Below are positions 42,613 through 55,188 of a DNA stretch of 64,000 nt, one piece after another; the first letter of the stretch is position 1, and each line of letters begins with the position of its first letter. This DNA comes from Gnetum montanum (taxonomy: Eukaryota; Streptophyta; Gnetopsida; Gnetales; Gnetaceae): the NCBI GenBank assembly GCA_015680685.1, contig MNCI01000003.1, positions 698,769 to 762,768 on the forward strand. Direction: 5' to 3'. Under the pieces are notes generated by a model. That model saw nothing but the letters and a program-made list of their open reading frames with translations, was not told the DNA's origin and did no database searches. The translations under genes and the position numbers were made by a program.

Positions 42613-44328
42613 TATAAAATATTCATAATTAAAAGATTCTTTTGGAAAGGCTCAAAATCCACGGAGAAAATTCCAAGTTCCAATTTTAATCCTAAATTAT
42701 TAATTATTACTAGTATTAGACTAAATTAATTATTAGTCAGGTTTCAAAGAAATAATAAAAATGGTAATACAAGGTCAAATTATTACGACACTTGTAGATT
42801 AAATTTAGTTTTACAACACAATGTTAAATGAATTTCAATTTGCTTGTGATGTAATAAACAATGATTTGAAAGTTACATATGGTACTAATAGGAAATTGAA
42901 TAGCTCTAATTTTAAACAATGATAGAAACTAAAATGGTACACAATTGACAACCTTAAGAAATAAGTTGCCAAATGAATAGAATCTTTAGTTTTGAGTCCC
43001 TATAGTTATGGCTTCGACTTAGGTATGGAGCAAATTTCTAACAGATTAAAGCTTTTGTGCAACCTTTAAAATGATTCAATTAAAATATTTAACTTGAATC
43101 AAAAAATCTTTATAACTTCCATTGAAAAAATCATGGATGTAATTTTATATCGAAAGACTAACTTTAATAAAGTTTACAAGAGTGAAGTTCAAATAAAACT
43201 TTGAATGCACTAAGAATTCTTGTAGCTTTGAGGATTGAGAACTTAAAAAGGGGGATTTAATAAGTTCCCAAATTTGAACAACCAAGAAAACCAAAACATC
43301 ATACAAATTTATGTGCCTCCCTAACTTGGATACATGCACAGTTGAAAGGTAGAATTCTTGTACATCTTTAGACTTTGTCTCTTTAAAAAAGTGGTTTAAA
43401 GGGCACTGAAACCTTTACAATATTTGAGCTCCACTCAAAGTGTTTTCTTACTAGAAACAAACTCAACCTTGCAAGGTCTCAACAACCTCAAAATGTGGTT
43501 TCAAGAATTCCACAACCTTTACAATGATGTTAGTTTTGCATGGAGTGTTTTCTCTATGGAAACACACTCAACCTTACATGGTCTTGTTAAGTTCACAAGA
43601 TGCCTTCTCACAAGAAGTGCATCAACCCCGCAGGGATACAAAGAGAAAAAGAATCAAGAAGAGAGTGTAAATAACCTTACAAATTCCTTGAAATGAAGCT
43701 CTTAATAAAAAATAAAAATTACAAGAGATAGAAAATTGAACAAAGACAAAAAATTCACTTGATGTAGATAATGAAAAACACTTGTCTTTTTTCCAATAAT
43801 TCCACTTTATTTTATAGCCATTTACTTTCCAAATTCTCCTCAGAATTTATGTTGTGGCTAGGATATCACTAGTTGGAATGTCCTATTTGAGCTTGGGACA
43901 TCTCATTGAAAACTAGCCACATGTAGGTGGGATGTCCCATTAAAATTAGGACATCTTACTTGGGACATCCTAGGACATCCCAAAATCAATTAGGACATCT
44001 ACTATTTTCTTGGGATGTCTAGCCTAAAATGGAGTCTTCATCTTTGGGATGTTTGTTGATCTTTTGCGATGTTTAGGAAGACACCAAAACATCTTCAATT
44101 AGCTTAGAGGCTTCATGTATCCTTAAAATATTTCATCTTGGTTGAGACTTCTTGTCATCTCAACTCAGCTTTTGTTTTGGTATCATGAAGCTCTTGTCTC
44201 AAACTCATGGAGTCCTTATCTTTACACCAATAAGCTCTTATCCTAATTTTGTCATCTTGTTCTTTCTTAGCCCTACAAGACTATAAGCACATTTTCCACA
44301 TTCTCCATGACATATTAAAATGTCAACA
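42613..44328 (-). repeat. Long Copia LTR shared by two minus-strand internal regions
   Basis: On the minus strand it starts TGTTGACATTTTAATATG at 44328 and runs to the primer site at 42612. TATAAAAT lies at about 43818-43811, with a GGGATGTCC/GGACATCCC array just upstream (43885-44110). About 1.7 kb, long but usual for Sirevirus-type Copia. It has a primer site on its downstream side and a purine tract CCAAAAAGGAAAAGAT on its upstream side, so it reads as a 5' LTR for the left element and a 3' LTR for the right one. Confidence 0.7.
43858..44110 (-). repeat. GGACATCCC / GGGATGTCC array in Copia U3
   Basis: About nine copies of GGAYATC or GATGTCC-type words in both orientations (for example GGGATGTCCCATT at 43930 and GGGACATCCTAGGACATCCC at 43962). 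They are spaced 10-40 bp apart, upstream of the TATA box. Confidence 0.8.
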
Positions 44329-46618
44329 ATCTTTTCCTTTTTGGTGATGTTCAAAACTTAAGAAAATGGGTTAGCACATTCTATAATATCATATGATTAA
44401 AAAATTAAAGGCACAAAATATTTTGTAAATATATAGCTAGCTAAGGATGACAAAGAGATGAATAGACATCAATGAGTACACATCCTTCAGCATAGGTTTC
44501 AAAGGGTTGAAAAAATATGTTATTAGGAGCTCCCCATCAGACACATCACACAATCCATTAAATATAAAGAAACATAATTAAAGCCTTTTAAATGTGAATC
44601 TATAATAATATCATTTAGGGTCAAAGGTTGAGCATTGAAGATCACATATCCTATCTTTGAAATAATGAACCATAGGCCATTAAGAACAAAATCACTATTT
44701 ACTGCATGGACCAAGATTTATGATTATGAAGACGATATCCATAATAAAAGCCAAGTTTTAATAAATAGTTTTTCACCATATATCCAATACACATATCTTA
44801 TTATTTTATGAATAACATCTTATACTCATTTTTGGACATCATAAAAGAGATACTACAAGTAGAATTCATTACCAATGACAGAGAGAGATAACAAATTTTA
44901 CTTTAAAGATATTAGATTCAATATTCATAATAATGATGAAGGCTACTCAACTGATCATGCTGAAAATGTTAAAATAATAAATCATACAATGCTCATAAAG
45001 CAATTTGATACACCCATGTCAATTTCAAGTGCTTGCATCAATAAAGGCCATTTGGAGGTAAAAGATAAAAAAAAAATGAGTTGACAAAATTAACTTATAA
45101 TTTTACCTTAGATACTTTACCAAATTTTAATATGAATATACTTTTTCTTACTCATTTTTTCTCATGGATGCTAGAATTGGAAGTCTTACAGCTTAAGTAT
45201 CTTTTGGTAGGAATCTCTGAAGACTCCTCCTACACATGTGACCCAAAAGATAATGACTGTTGATGAGATACAAGCTCTCCCTATATAAGTGCAAATGTTC
45301 TTCCAAATTTTACAATGCATCTACTAATTGATGCTCCTTCCTTTGGTTACTTTTCCTTTGTAGAGATGCATCCTTGAATTAATAAATTTGTAATACCATA
45401 CTAAGATCAAGTATTAATACTTTTGAACTTAAATTCTCTCATTAGTGGTACCTTTAATAGATAATGAATACCATAATTTTTAACAAAAGATACCAATAGA
45501 TACTAGCATAGCACAATAATTTTTCTTTTGATGAAAAGCTCTTTGTTGATCTTTCTTAAAAGATTCATGAATTTTAGTGAAGCACCTTAAACAACTTGAA
45601 ATCATTACATACTAGTTAAGGACCCAAAAATTGATTTGCTAATATTAATAAAAAATATTTCAAAATCATTTAGTACTTTAACATATTGCAACCCAACAAA
45701 TAATACAAGCATAATATCTACATCATATGAGTTGGATCACAAGGTATATATATTCTAACACTAGTGAGATGATGCAAACTTAATAGACCCTACCTTGTGA
45801 ATTTTTTGTACCTTGATCCTTATTGAGATATATCTCATTAGTATCTGTTAAAAATTTAATGATCCTGTGCTTTTATCTACAACTCAACATCTTACAAGAT
45901 CAAGTGATATTTTCTTTAGATAACCAAAGATTTCTAGTAGCATCCATTGAATTAATTTCCTAATTACTAATCATCTATAAACATAAAGTAATCTACACTA
46001 AGCCTAGTAAGCGAAGGAATATAGATTTAATGTTACTATCTTACTTACTTTCTAGCATGAACATGATTAAAAAAGTTGAAGGTGAGGTCCTCCATAATAG
46101 GGTACCTCCTTAGCATGCAACTATTCCTTATCTTTTATTTTATCAGTATCTTGGTTTGAATCTCCAAACTCATATGAAGTTAGTACTTTGTCATGCTCAT
46201 GTTCTTCAAAATAAGAGGGCTAATAATTTTTACTAATTATAGCTACTGATATTTTAATTTGATTAGAGACCATCCCTTCCTCTTGTTCATTAATTCTCCA
46301 AGATTTTGTACCTTGCAAGTTACACTTACTAAACTTCCCTTGAGAAGATCAAGTAGCCATGTTATTTTACTATATAAGTGGTTGATAATAACCTTGTTCA
46401 TGTCCACATACTTTATAGCAAAAGTATAGGGTATTTCTAATTTCAATAGGATAATCAAAACTGGTCTTGTTTCTCCTTTTCAATGATATTAAAATTGTAC
46501 AAGAGTTCTTGGAGAAGCCTCTTTCAACTCTTCATTGTTGTGCTAATTTTGAGATACTTCTTGATTTTTGCTAGTCCTTGCATCTTGTATGTCTCTATAC
46601 TTCTACTCATATAAATAG
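44329..46618 (-). pseudogene. Copia 3' internal remnant, minus strand
   Basis: The PPT-like CACCAAAAAGGAAAAGAT adjoins the LTR. Further right, very decayed minus-strand sequence near 46100-45800 has E-V-P-Y followed by an I-Q-W-M-L-L-E-I-F-G-Y-L-K-K segment, similar in pattern to the H-W-x-A-x-K-x-I-L-R-Y-L-K-G end of Copia RT. Most of the block cannot be assigned. It is the continuation of the Copia gag at 56706-57575, separated by element E. Confidence 0.4.
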
Positions 46619-47485
46619 TGATGAATCACATTTTTCACAACTTTGATATTGAGTACCTGATATCAGGGCCTTGACGTTGGGTATTTGATGTTGGGGCCCA
46701 GTACACGATGTTGGATATTTAATATTGTAGGGTATATGTTGGCCTATAAATATAGTAGTTGGACTCACGATTTGGGTTAGTTTTTCATCGGGTTTTGTCA
46801 TAGTTAGCAAAGCTCTTGTAGTTTGTTTTCTCCAGAGTTAGAATATTTTCTAAGTTCCTATAGCAGCATTCTAAGCATGCACAAATCTTTGTTTGAACAC
46901 TAATGTACCTAAGCGTAGTAGTGTGACAAGAATAAAAATGAACCTTTCAATAATCCTTGTAGCACTAAGAATAGATTAATGTTTCCTTTAATGCACTTTA
47001 GTTTCATGCACTTACTTTAATGCATTTAAATTAGGCAATTAATTTCCAATTGTGAATGAACACAAGCACAACCACTTTAAGCATACATATAGTGCTTGGT
47101 AATCCAAGAACACTTAATGTTTGGTAATCCAATAGTACTATATTTGTTCAGGATGTGTCCAGGAAAGTGGGACAAGTAGTTGTGTTAGGCTAGCTAGGTA
47201 GTAAATGAGTTAGATATTAAATTACTTTAACTTTAATTTTTATTTTAGGCATCTAAATTTATAAAACATAAAATGAGAAAAATCATATACCTCAATTACA
47301 CTTAAACCATATCCTTGAGCTTCACAAGTGTAGTTTGGGAGACAACAACCGTTTACAATGCCCATTTCACTTCCTAGAAGAACTAGTGCAATTGAGAACC
47401 ATAAGTCCATGGAATTTGATTGGATTGCATGTGAATGTCTTAGTGATTCATATGGTTGGGTGTACGGGTACCTCGCCACTCATCA
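46619..47485 (+). repeat. Element E 5' LTR
   Basis: TGATGAATCACA..CTCATCA, 867 bp. GATATC-type motifs lie at 46647-46735 (partly decayed to GATGTTG and GATATTT), TATAAATA at 46745, and CTTGGTAATCCAAG repeats near 47093. Confidence 0.9.
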
Positions 47486-47486
47486 T

Positions 47487-47505
47487 TGGCACTATTGCTG
47501 GGGAC
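47487..47505 (+). other. Element E primer-binding site (tRNA-Asp type)
   Basis: TGGCACTATTGCTGGGGAC, one base after the LTR, four substitutions from the tRNA-Asp complement, all transitions. Confidence 0.85.
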
Positions 47506-47646
47506 CTTCTGGTTGTTTTGTGTACTATTTAGGATTTAGTGGAAATCAATCAAAATCGTTGGAATGAACCTTAGAGTCCTATCATATTTTACAATTACTA
47601 CAAGAAAAATTTAAAAGCACACTACATTTTTATCATCTTATAGAAA

Positions 47647-50150
47647 ATGTCTTCTTCTCATAGGAGTGCTTCTTCATCCCAGTTTGATGGAGCTCATTAG
47701 CAATATTGAGTAGTATACGCTCATCCTAATGAGTATGTATCTAATTTTACCTTCATCCTACATCAGGATGAACAATTGTGGTGGTGTGACATGGAGGGAA
47801 ACATTGTGTTGCCACTCAATCGATCCATGCCTGCAATGCTCCAACAAATGCCTATACGATGGGGTTTCCAGGAACGTCATGCTGAGTATGTTGTATAAGA
47901 TACTAATGTTAGGGATTATCATCCCATTGAGGCATAATGTCTACGAAATTGATAGTTAGAACAACGTCATAAATTTGTGAAGCAAAAAGGATTTAATGAT
48001 TCCCCATTCCTACTATACCAAAAAGATGGTGGGGAACCCTTCTCTGAGGGTTTCCCATTTAGTGAAATCCCTCTCTTTGACTTTGGTGAAGGAGGTTAAA
48101 TTCAGAACTTGCGGTCCAAAATTTACAATTCAGGTTCTAGTAAGAATGGATCTAGAAACAAAGAAGGATCCAATGAGGCAAGACAAGGTAGGAGTGCAGA
48201 AAAGAAATAGGATCATGATCATGACTGTGATCATTGAAGAGGTGGTAGCAAGTCCCATGATGGTGCTAGTCCACCTTCCTCTTCACCTTCGTCATTATTT
48301 TCTTCTTCTTCTAGCTTTGATTGGAAATGCAAGAGGTGAGACCATGATGGAGGTGACCAAAATGACTGACAGGACTGAAATGATCGAAGGGACCATCAGG
48401 AAAGGAAAGATCAAGAACATAGACATTCAAGAGAGGCACATCACCATTTATGAAGGGGTAGTAGAGGGCATCATAGGCACCATGATCATGGCCTCAATGA
48501 GCCTTTACTTGCTACCCGAGGTATGCTCAATATTGTAGAGGCAGTACAAATTCCAATAAGGCATGTGAAGGATAGTCAAATCAAAAGGCTAGACATGAAT
48601 AATATTTTTTGGTTTGAAGGGGGATATAAATCTGATCTACAGAACCATCTCCAAGCTTTTCAAGATGCATGTGGCTTGCAAAACATAGAGAATGAGTGGT
48701 AAAAACTTAAGTTGTATCCAAGGACACTTAGCGAAGAAGTAGAAAACTAGTATGGTCCTTAGAGCTAGAATCTATCAGATGATGGAGTACCATGCTTGAA
48801 TTGTTTAATGATCAATATTAAACATACTCTAGAGTGTCCAACTTGAGAAGGAAAATTCAAGGATGGAAACAAGGAACACATGAACCCTTGGATGTCACCA
48901 TCGGTCAATACTATTCCTTAATGCATAAATGTCTTGGGCATGGTTATTTTCAATTGGATCAACTTTGCCATATTGTAGGTAAGCTTTAATTAGAAATGAG
49001 GAGAACCCTTGGTGTCCATTCCCAAGGGTGACTATTAGAATTAAGTGCCCATAAAATACAAAGACTAATTTAGTAGGTAGCTAAAGAGGAGGGTGGATTA
49101 AGAAAAAGAGAAAGTGTAGAAGAATATAATTGCGATCCTTCCATTCACAAGATAGAGGTTCGATTCTATGATACTGAAGAAGAATCTACACCTGATGAGG
49201 TGGTGAATAGGATAACTTTGCCACTCCAAAAATTTCAATTATGGACACCAAGTTTGATCAATTATGGGGCTCCATGGAAAGCAGATTTCAAGTTGTCCTA
49301 AAAATTACTGAAGAGTCCAAAGAATAAGGTAGTAATCATGAGCGTAGCAGGTGCAAGGAAGTTGAACATGCCTATAAAAAAGGTAAGGGTAAGATTGCTA
49401 CAATAGAAGAAGTTATGGAAAGAGAATTAGATGATGATGGTTGGCTTGAAATTTTCCAATATGTACATCCTAAGGGATGTTGCCCCATAGTGTCACATTT
49501 ACAGGAGTCTAGTGTGTATTCTTTGAATCCACGACTAACATAAAGGAAAATATCCAAAAGATTATCTTATCCTTAAGGTAATTTTAGGTAGTTCCACCAC
49601 TAGTAGTAATATTATCCCAGTGGAACTCCATTGCAATCATATGAGTAGTATTAATAGTGGTAGCAACCACAATTATGGGTGCTAGCACCACCAAGGTAGC
49701 AATACCATTGCAGACAACTTGATCCATATGGGTACTACATTTGGCAACCTCTATCTTTAGTGACTCCTTCAGTCATATTTTTACTTTCCAATCTCACTAC
49801 CACCCTTCTAATTATTATTGAGCTCATTCTCCACATGAATGAAGGGATGCCACCTTTTATCCTTATTTTCCTCTTGTCCCCACACATGTTCCTCCTCTAG
49901 CTACATAGCTACCACTTGCTCCAAATATGTAGGATGAATTACTAGCTCAACCACAACAATGCAACACTACTAGGGTTGTTAATCTACAATTGGTTCATCA
50001 ATCGAGTGGGTGAAACATGCAATCAAGGAAAAGACCTTTTTTTCAACCTCATAGTCCACTCACGGTTGACAACCCTATCCCTCCATCTTCCTCTGTATAA
50101 AATTCCTTCGAATTTCCTTCAAACAAAAATCCACCTAGGATCCATACTAT
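47647..50150 (+). pseudogene. Element E gag
   Basis: It starts MSSSHRS at 47647. The N-terminal Y-A-H-P-N-E-Y..F-T-F-I-L-H segment is shared with F. Then Asp/His-rich and Ser-rich low complexity (48120-48320), the core near 48610-48930 (F-E-G-G-Y, K-L-K-L-Y-P-R-T-L, F-N-D-Q-Y), a charged part, and the knuckle (decayed; F-Q-Y-V-H-P-K-G-C-C at 49455). A Pro/Gln-rich tail runs to about 50100. Frames shift at least once near 48000. Not functional. Confidence 0.83.
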
Positions 50151-50159
50151 GATGCTTAT

Positions 50160-51120
50160 GCACATTGTATCTAATTAGATATGTGCTGGAAACCTTCCCA
50201 AGAAACTAGTCGATCTTGGAAGTCCTCTCATCTATTTGCAGATTTCTGGGAATGAACCATGTAAAGGTTTTTTCAACTTAGGTTTTGGTGTGAATTTAAT
50301 TTTTTATGAGATGTACATTGCATGGAACCTGCCTCCTCTGAAAAAAGGTAATATCATATTAGAATTAGTAGACTAGTCCATCACTATTCTATTCGGACTA
50401 GTGGAAAACACTATGACCACTGTCTATGGATGGTCTTATCCTACTGATTTCCTAGTGATCAAGGTGGATAACTACAAAGTAGATTTCTCAGTCATCATGG
50501 GAAGGGCATGGCTTAGCACTGTTGATGTAAGAATGGTCATTAGAGATATTTCCCTAGAAATATCCAAAAATAAAATGCATTCGAAAAGATTGAGAAGAAG
50601 TGAGTTTCATGCATTGTGTACAGCGAGACAGGGGATAATTGTGTGCAGAAACTTTGGGCTATGAAACAAGCATCTATCTTTGCATGTAAGCAGTGTGCAC
50701 TAGAAGCAGAAATTTAAAGGTGTCTGTATGTAGTAGCCACAAAACAAGAGGGTACCCAGTGACTGATTGCTGATTATGAGAGTAGCACACTTTGCATGAA
50801 ATCGACTGAGAGCCTAACATGCGCATATGTTGCAGGAATCGATGAACTAGAGCAGGTTAATCACCAACTTTCTGATGATGCAAATGATAATACTTATTGG
50901 GAAGAGTTGGAAATTCCTAAATATTTTAGGTAATAGGCCCTTGAATTAAAAACGCTATAGACCGAAATGGAATATGTGTTTTTATGAAATGGGAAGCCAA
51001 TCAAAATCAATACAAATATTGCTCCAGAGCAAAAAATGATGTTATTGAATGTGGTTGAAAAATGGTCATAAGCTTTTGCTTGGTCATATCTTGAACTCAC
51101 AAGGATTGATCCTAGGATAT
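50160..51120 (+). pseudogene. Element E protease and linker
   Basis: N-E-P-C-K-G at 50250 leads into the protease, but the catalytic D-S-G reads N-L-G (50273-50283), so it is dead. V-Y-G-W-S-Y-P-T-D-F-L-V-I-K-V follows at 50422. The linker keeps W-E-E-L-E-I at 50900 and the pre-RT F-A-W-S-Y..D-P-R segment near 51080. Confidence 0.78.
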
Positions 51121-52480
51121 GCTAGCATCATATCTACACTGATTCGGCCATGAAGCCAAAGAGATAGCCACAGAGGTAATTGAACCCCAAATTGAAGTAG
51201 GTCATCAAAGAGGAAATTGAACAACTCCTCAAGGTAGGGTTTATTTATCCCATTGCAGATAGTAAGTGGGTTAGTCCACTTGTAATTTTGCCAAAGAAAG
51301 GAGGCAAGTGGTGGATTTGCATTGATTTTTGGCTACTGAATATGGCAATATTCAAGAACCATTTTCCATTTCCATTTGTTGATTAGGTGTTAGATACAAT
51401 ATCTGGGCATTGCTACTATAGTTTTCTAGATTTTTATAGTGGCTATAACCAAATTCAAATTGCACTAGAGGACTAGGCAAAAACAACATTCATGATTCCT
51501 TGGGGGACTTGTATATCACAAGATGCTATTTGGTCTCTGTAATTCTCCTGCTACATTTCAACGCTTGGTTATGAGCATTCTTCAGTAGCAAATTAGAAGT
51601 GGTGTGGAAGTCTTCATGGATGACCTCTCCACTTATGGAGCTACATTTGAGCAAGCCTTGGATTGCCTTGAGGAAGTGCTAAAATGATGTGTTGAAACCA
51701 ACTTGCAGCTTAATTGGCAAAAAAGTCACCTAATGGTCGAGGAAGGCATTGTATTGGGGCATAGAATATCACAAGTAGGAATTGAGGTAGACCTTGAGAA
51801 AATAAGGGTGATCCAAGGAATAACGTACCAACATGAAATTTTCAAAGATGTTTGATCATTCCTTGAACATACTAGCTACTACCAGTGATTCATAGAGAAT
51901 TTCTCTAAGGTCACAAAGTTGTTGGTAGAGTTGATAAAGAAAGATGCTTCATTTTTCTAGATCACAAAATGTGAAAAAGCATTCCAACACCTAAAATAAA
52001 AACTTGTAAAAACTCCAATCTACAAGTACCTAATTGGTCCAGACCATTTCATGTCATGAAACATGTATCAAATCATGCCTTGGGAGTTGTGCTTACGTAG
52101 ATGGATGACAAGAAGAATACATACTACATCCATTGTATTAGCTAAAGCATTATGGATGCAAAACTAAGCTACACCACTACAGAAAAAGAATTGATGGTAG
52201 TGGTGTTTGCTCTAGAGAAGTTTAGGGATTATGTACTTGGATACAATTTTTTATGCACACAGACCATAGTGCCATCCACTTCCTAATGAACAAGCCAATG
52301 GTGGGCACCCACATTATATGGTGGCTAGTGAGCTTGCAGGAATTTGATCTTATGATGTTAGATCAAAAGGGCACTGAGAATGTGGTTGCTGATCATTTAT
52401 CTCGGTTGCGATGGAACAAAAAAGAGGAAGAAAATCCACTATTTGATATGTTTCTAGATGAACTCCTCTTTGCTAGGGCT
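51121..52480 (+). pseudogene. Element E reverse transcriptase and RNase H
   Basis: RT motifs: G-F-I-Y-P-I near 51238, W-V-S-P-L-V-I-L-P-K, F-P-F-P-F-V-D, F-L-D-F-Y-S-G-Y-N-Q near 51425, and F-M-D-D at 51611-51622. The L-N-W-Q-K-S-H-L-M-V segment then G-I-V-L-G-H at 51740. RNase H: H-T-D-H-S-A at 52257 and G-T-E-N-V-V-A-D-H-L-S at 52371 are well kept. Stops are mostly TAG. Confidence 0.86.
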
Positions 52481-52489
52481 ATAACTGAA

Positions 52490-53830
52490 TAATTCCCTAA
52501 TGAGCCTAAATGGTATGATAACATTCTCACCTATGTTCTTACCCAAGAGATGCCACAAGGTTTGGACCTCTGGAAGAAATAATAGTTTCTTCACTAGATA
52601 AAACACTTCATGGAGATCAAAAGATACCTCTATAAGGTGTGCGCTAATGGCTTAGTTCATTGATGCATCCTTGNCAGATACCTCTATAAGGTGTGCGCTA
52701 ATGGCTTAGTTCATTGATGCATCCTTGATGCCAATTAACTACACATTCTCCAAGATGCTCATGAAGGTCCTTGTGGAGGACACTATGCTGGGAGATGCAT
52801 AGCCATTAAAATTCTAATGGCAAGGTACTATTGGCCAAAAATATTTAGGGATGCTCACCATTACATCCACTCTTGTGAATGATGCCAACGACATGGTGGA
52901 ATAACTGCTTGAATAGAGGGACCTCAACAATGGATTCAACCACTAGAATCCTTCGACATTTGGGGAATTGATTTCATGGGTCCCATCACACCCATGTTAA
53001 ATGGAAAGGCATACATCATAGTCATTGTTGACTATTGTACGAAATGAGTAGAAGTAGTAGCCATCATTGACTATACATCTTCTATTGCTGCTTAGTTTGT
53101 ACAACAAAATGTTGTAAAAAGGTTTGGTGTGCCATGTGCAGTAATTGTTGATAATGGAACTCACTTTATAGGCACTACTTTTTAGAAGCTTGTGCAATGC
53201 TTGGGGGTTGAACATAAACTCACAACACCCTACCATCCCCAAGCCAATGGTCAAGCTAAGGTTACCAATAGGGAAATCACAAGGATTCTAATAAGAATTG
53301 TTAGCAAATATAGGAAATACTAGAGCAGAAAACTCAATGATGTCCTTTGGGCCTACCGCTCAACATAGAAACTTCCTATAGGCTATTCTCTCTATTAGCT
53401 TGTGTACGTAAAATTACCAATACTTTTTATTCAATCTGAGCTCCATACACTTTCAATAGCTTGTGACCTTAACGTTGACTTAAGTCTAGCAGAAAAAGAA
53501 AGACTGATGAATCTCAACCTGCTAGACAAAAACCAATTGGTTGCCCTCTCATCTAATGAGTTGCACAAGGCCTAGAACAAAAAGTGCCATGATATTAAAA
53601 TCAAAAAAGTCAAATTTCAACTAGGAGATAAGGTTCTCTACTAGAACCCCACACACATACCTCAACAAACGAACTTTTAAACATTGTGGGAAGGACCTTA
53701 CATCATTTAAAAAACTTTTCCTTCTAGGGCCCTGATGATCCACAAACCTAAGAGCCCAAACAAGAAATAGCTAGTGAACATCCAAAAAAGCAAACCTTGC
53801 CACAAGAATAAGCCAACTAATACGACAAAT
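52490..53830 (+). pseudogene. Element E integrase
   Basis: Zinc finger H..H..C..C at 52756-52890 is complete (G-G-H-Y-A-G-R, then H-S-C-E-x-C-Q-R). Core: F-D-I-W-G-I-D-F-M-G-P at 52950 with the first Asp, V-D-N-G-T-H-F at 53144 with the second Asp. The catalytic Glu is Lys (Q-A-N-G-Q-A-K-V-T at 53238). The C-terminal part has G-D-K-V-L-Y and L-W-E-G-P-Y. The 52-bp duplication at 52622-52727 lies just upstream and is probably an assembly error. Confidence 0.86.
52622..52727. other. Exact 52-bp duplicate around a single N (assembly join)
   Basis: 52622-52673 and 52676-52727 are identical, separated by N at 52674 and one C. The sequence occurs once in the related elements. This is the mark of two overlapping contig ends placed side by side. 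Confidence 0.85.
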
Positions 53831-53929
53831 GCCTCATCGGATGGAAAACCATGCTCCATATTTCATATCTCCTTCTTTGAACTTAGTCATGTGGGAGATG
53901 GCCATCTATGCTAATCATATAAGTAGCTC

Positions 53930-54120
53930 CTTAGTTTTTCAACATTTTTTCCACATTTTTTTTGTTTTACACATTTTTTATTTTACATCTTCTTATTTTC
54001 ATGTTATTAATCTTTTCTAATTTTAATTTTACACCATCGTTAGTACATTTTCTATTTCTTGAAAATTTTATGCTTTCTTTTATTTTATTTTGGTGTGATT
54101 TTTTAACTTTTTTTTTAATA
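53930..54120 (+). repeat. T-rich tract, post-pol position, element E
   Basis: Runs of TTTTACACATTTT-type words, aligned by position with 18341-18600 in B and 30700-30890 in C. Confidence 0.7.
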
Positions 54121-54399
54121 AGTTCCAAGTACATTGGTAAGGTGTTACTTGATGGTTGGATGTACTATTTTGTTATTTGATTATTGGTATTTGGATTTTG
54201 GCTTTGAATTTCATTACAGATGATTAGGACATGGTTTCTTTTTCATGCAAATAGCAGTGAGTCCATAGCATCCACCCATCCACAAACTCTATGGTTTTCC
54301 TTGTTCTAAAAATGTGCAATTGCTTTTTCATTAATAAAAATTTAACAAATTTGTGACTTTGGTAGTTTCTTGAATTGAAAAGGATTCAAAGGTTTGAAT

Positions 54400-54725
54400 A
54401 GGGTGTGACTTCAAGAGGATTCGGTAGTCTTTATGCCTTTCTATTTGCTTAGGTGCATGTGTGTTTTTATGGATTTCTTACCATTTCGTGTCAACCAATA
54501 AAAGAAAGTTGCATAAGTATTTGCATGGTATGGTTCCCATAAAAAAATGATGGAAATTAAAAGCACACCCTGTAGATAAAATAAATGCATACATCTTTGC
54601 ATGGTGTGGTTTTCATTTCAAGAAAAAAAATGATGGGAATTCAAAGCACACCCCTTAGACAAAATAAATAGACTATAAGCACTAGTTATGGGACTAGAAA
54701 GACATGTTACCCATGCTTGAAGGTC
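54400..54725 (+). other. Conserved non-coding block, copy in E
   Basis: GGTGTGACTTCAAGAGGATT at 54402, then GGAATTCAAAGCACACC at 54637 and AGACATGTTACCCATGCTTG at 54700. The last two are near-identical in C (31399 and 31465). Confidence 0.7.
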
Positions 54726-55133
54726 CCCTCTAACTAAGTCCCTTCCTCACTTACTACTTCTCTTTTCTTCTTTAATATGGAATGATGGTTGTTCTATGGG
54801 AGCACTCTTGTGTCTTAGGGCGACGGACTAGTCTTAGAATGATGATGTGAAGTCACTGAATGAGGTTGGTTTTGGTTTGGACTAATGATGGATCTTATTA
54901 AGTCATTTAATCATAAAATCCATAAGGGACTTGATGTGACCTTAATAAGGAACTTCATTTCACTCTCTCTTATGCATTTATGCTTCCCATGTCTTACCTC
55001 ATTGTTGGTTTCATGTTTTTATTCAATGTCCAGGTTTGATATGTTGAAATTTTTAGGTAGTTTCTTTCGGGTTGTACTTAATATTTTGTAATAATTAATT
55101 ATCCACAAAGCCCATGGACTCTTTAATTTGAAG

Positions 55134-55188
55134 TTATGCAAGGGCATAAAAGGCTTATGCCTACTTTGGGGAGAACCCACCTGCATAT
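55134..55188 (+). ncRNA. Conserved 55-nt structured RNA element, copy in E
   Basis: Outer stem TTATGCAAG with CCTGCATAT (seven of nine pairs). Inner hairpin AGGC-TTAT-GCCT at 55151-55162. Conserved GGAGAACCCA before the closing strand. One outer pair is G-C where A and B have A-T. Confidence 0.65.
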
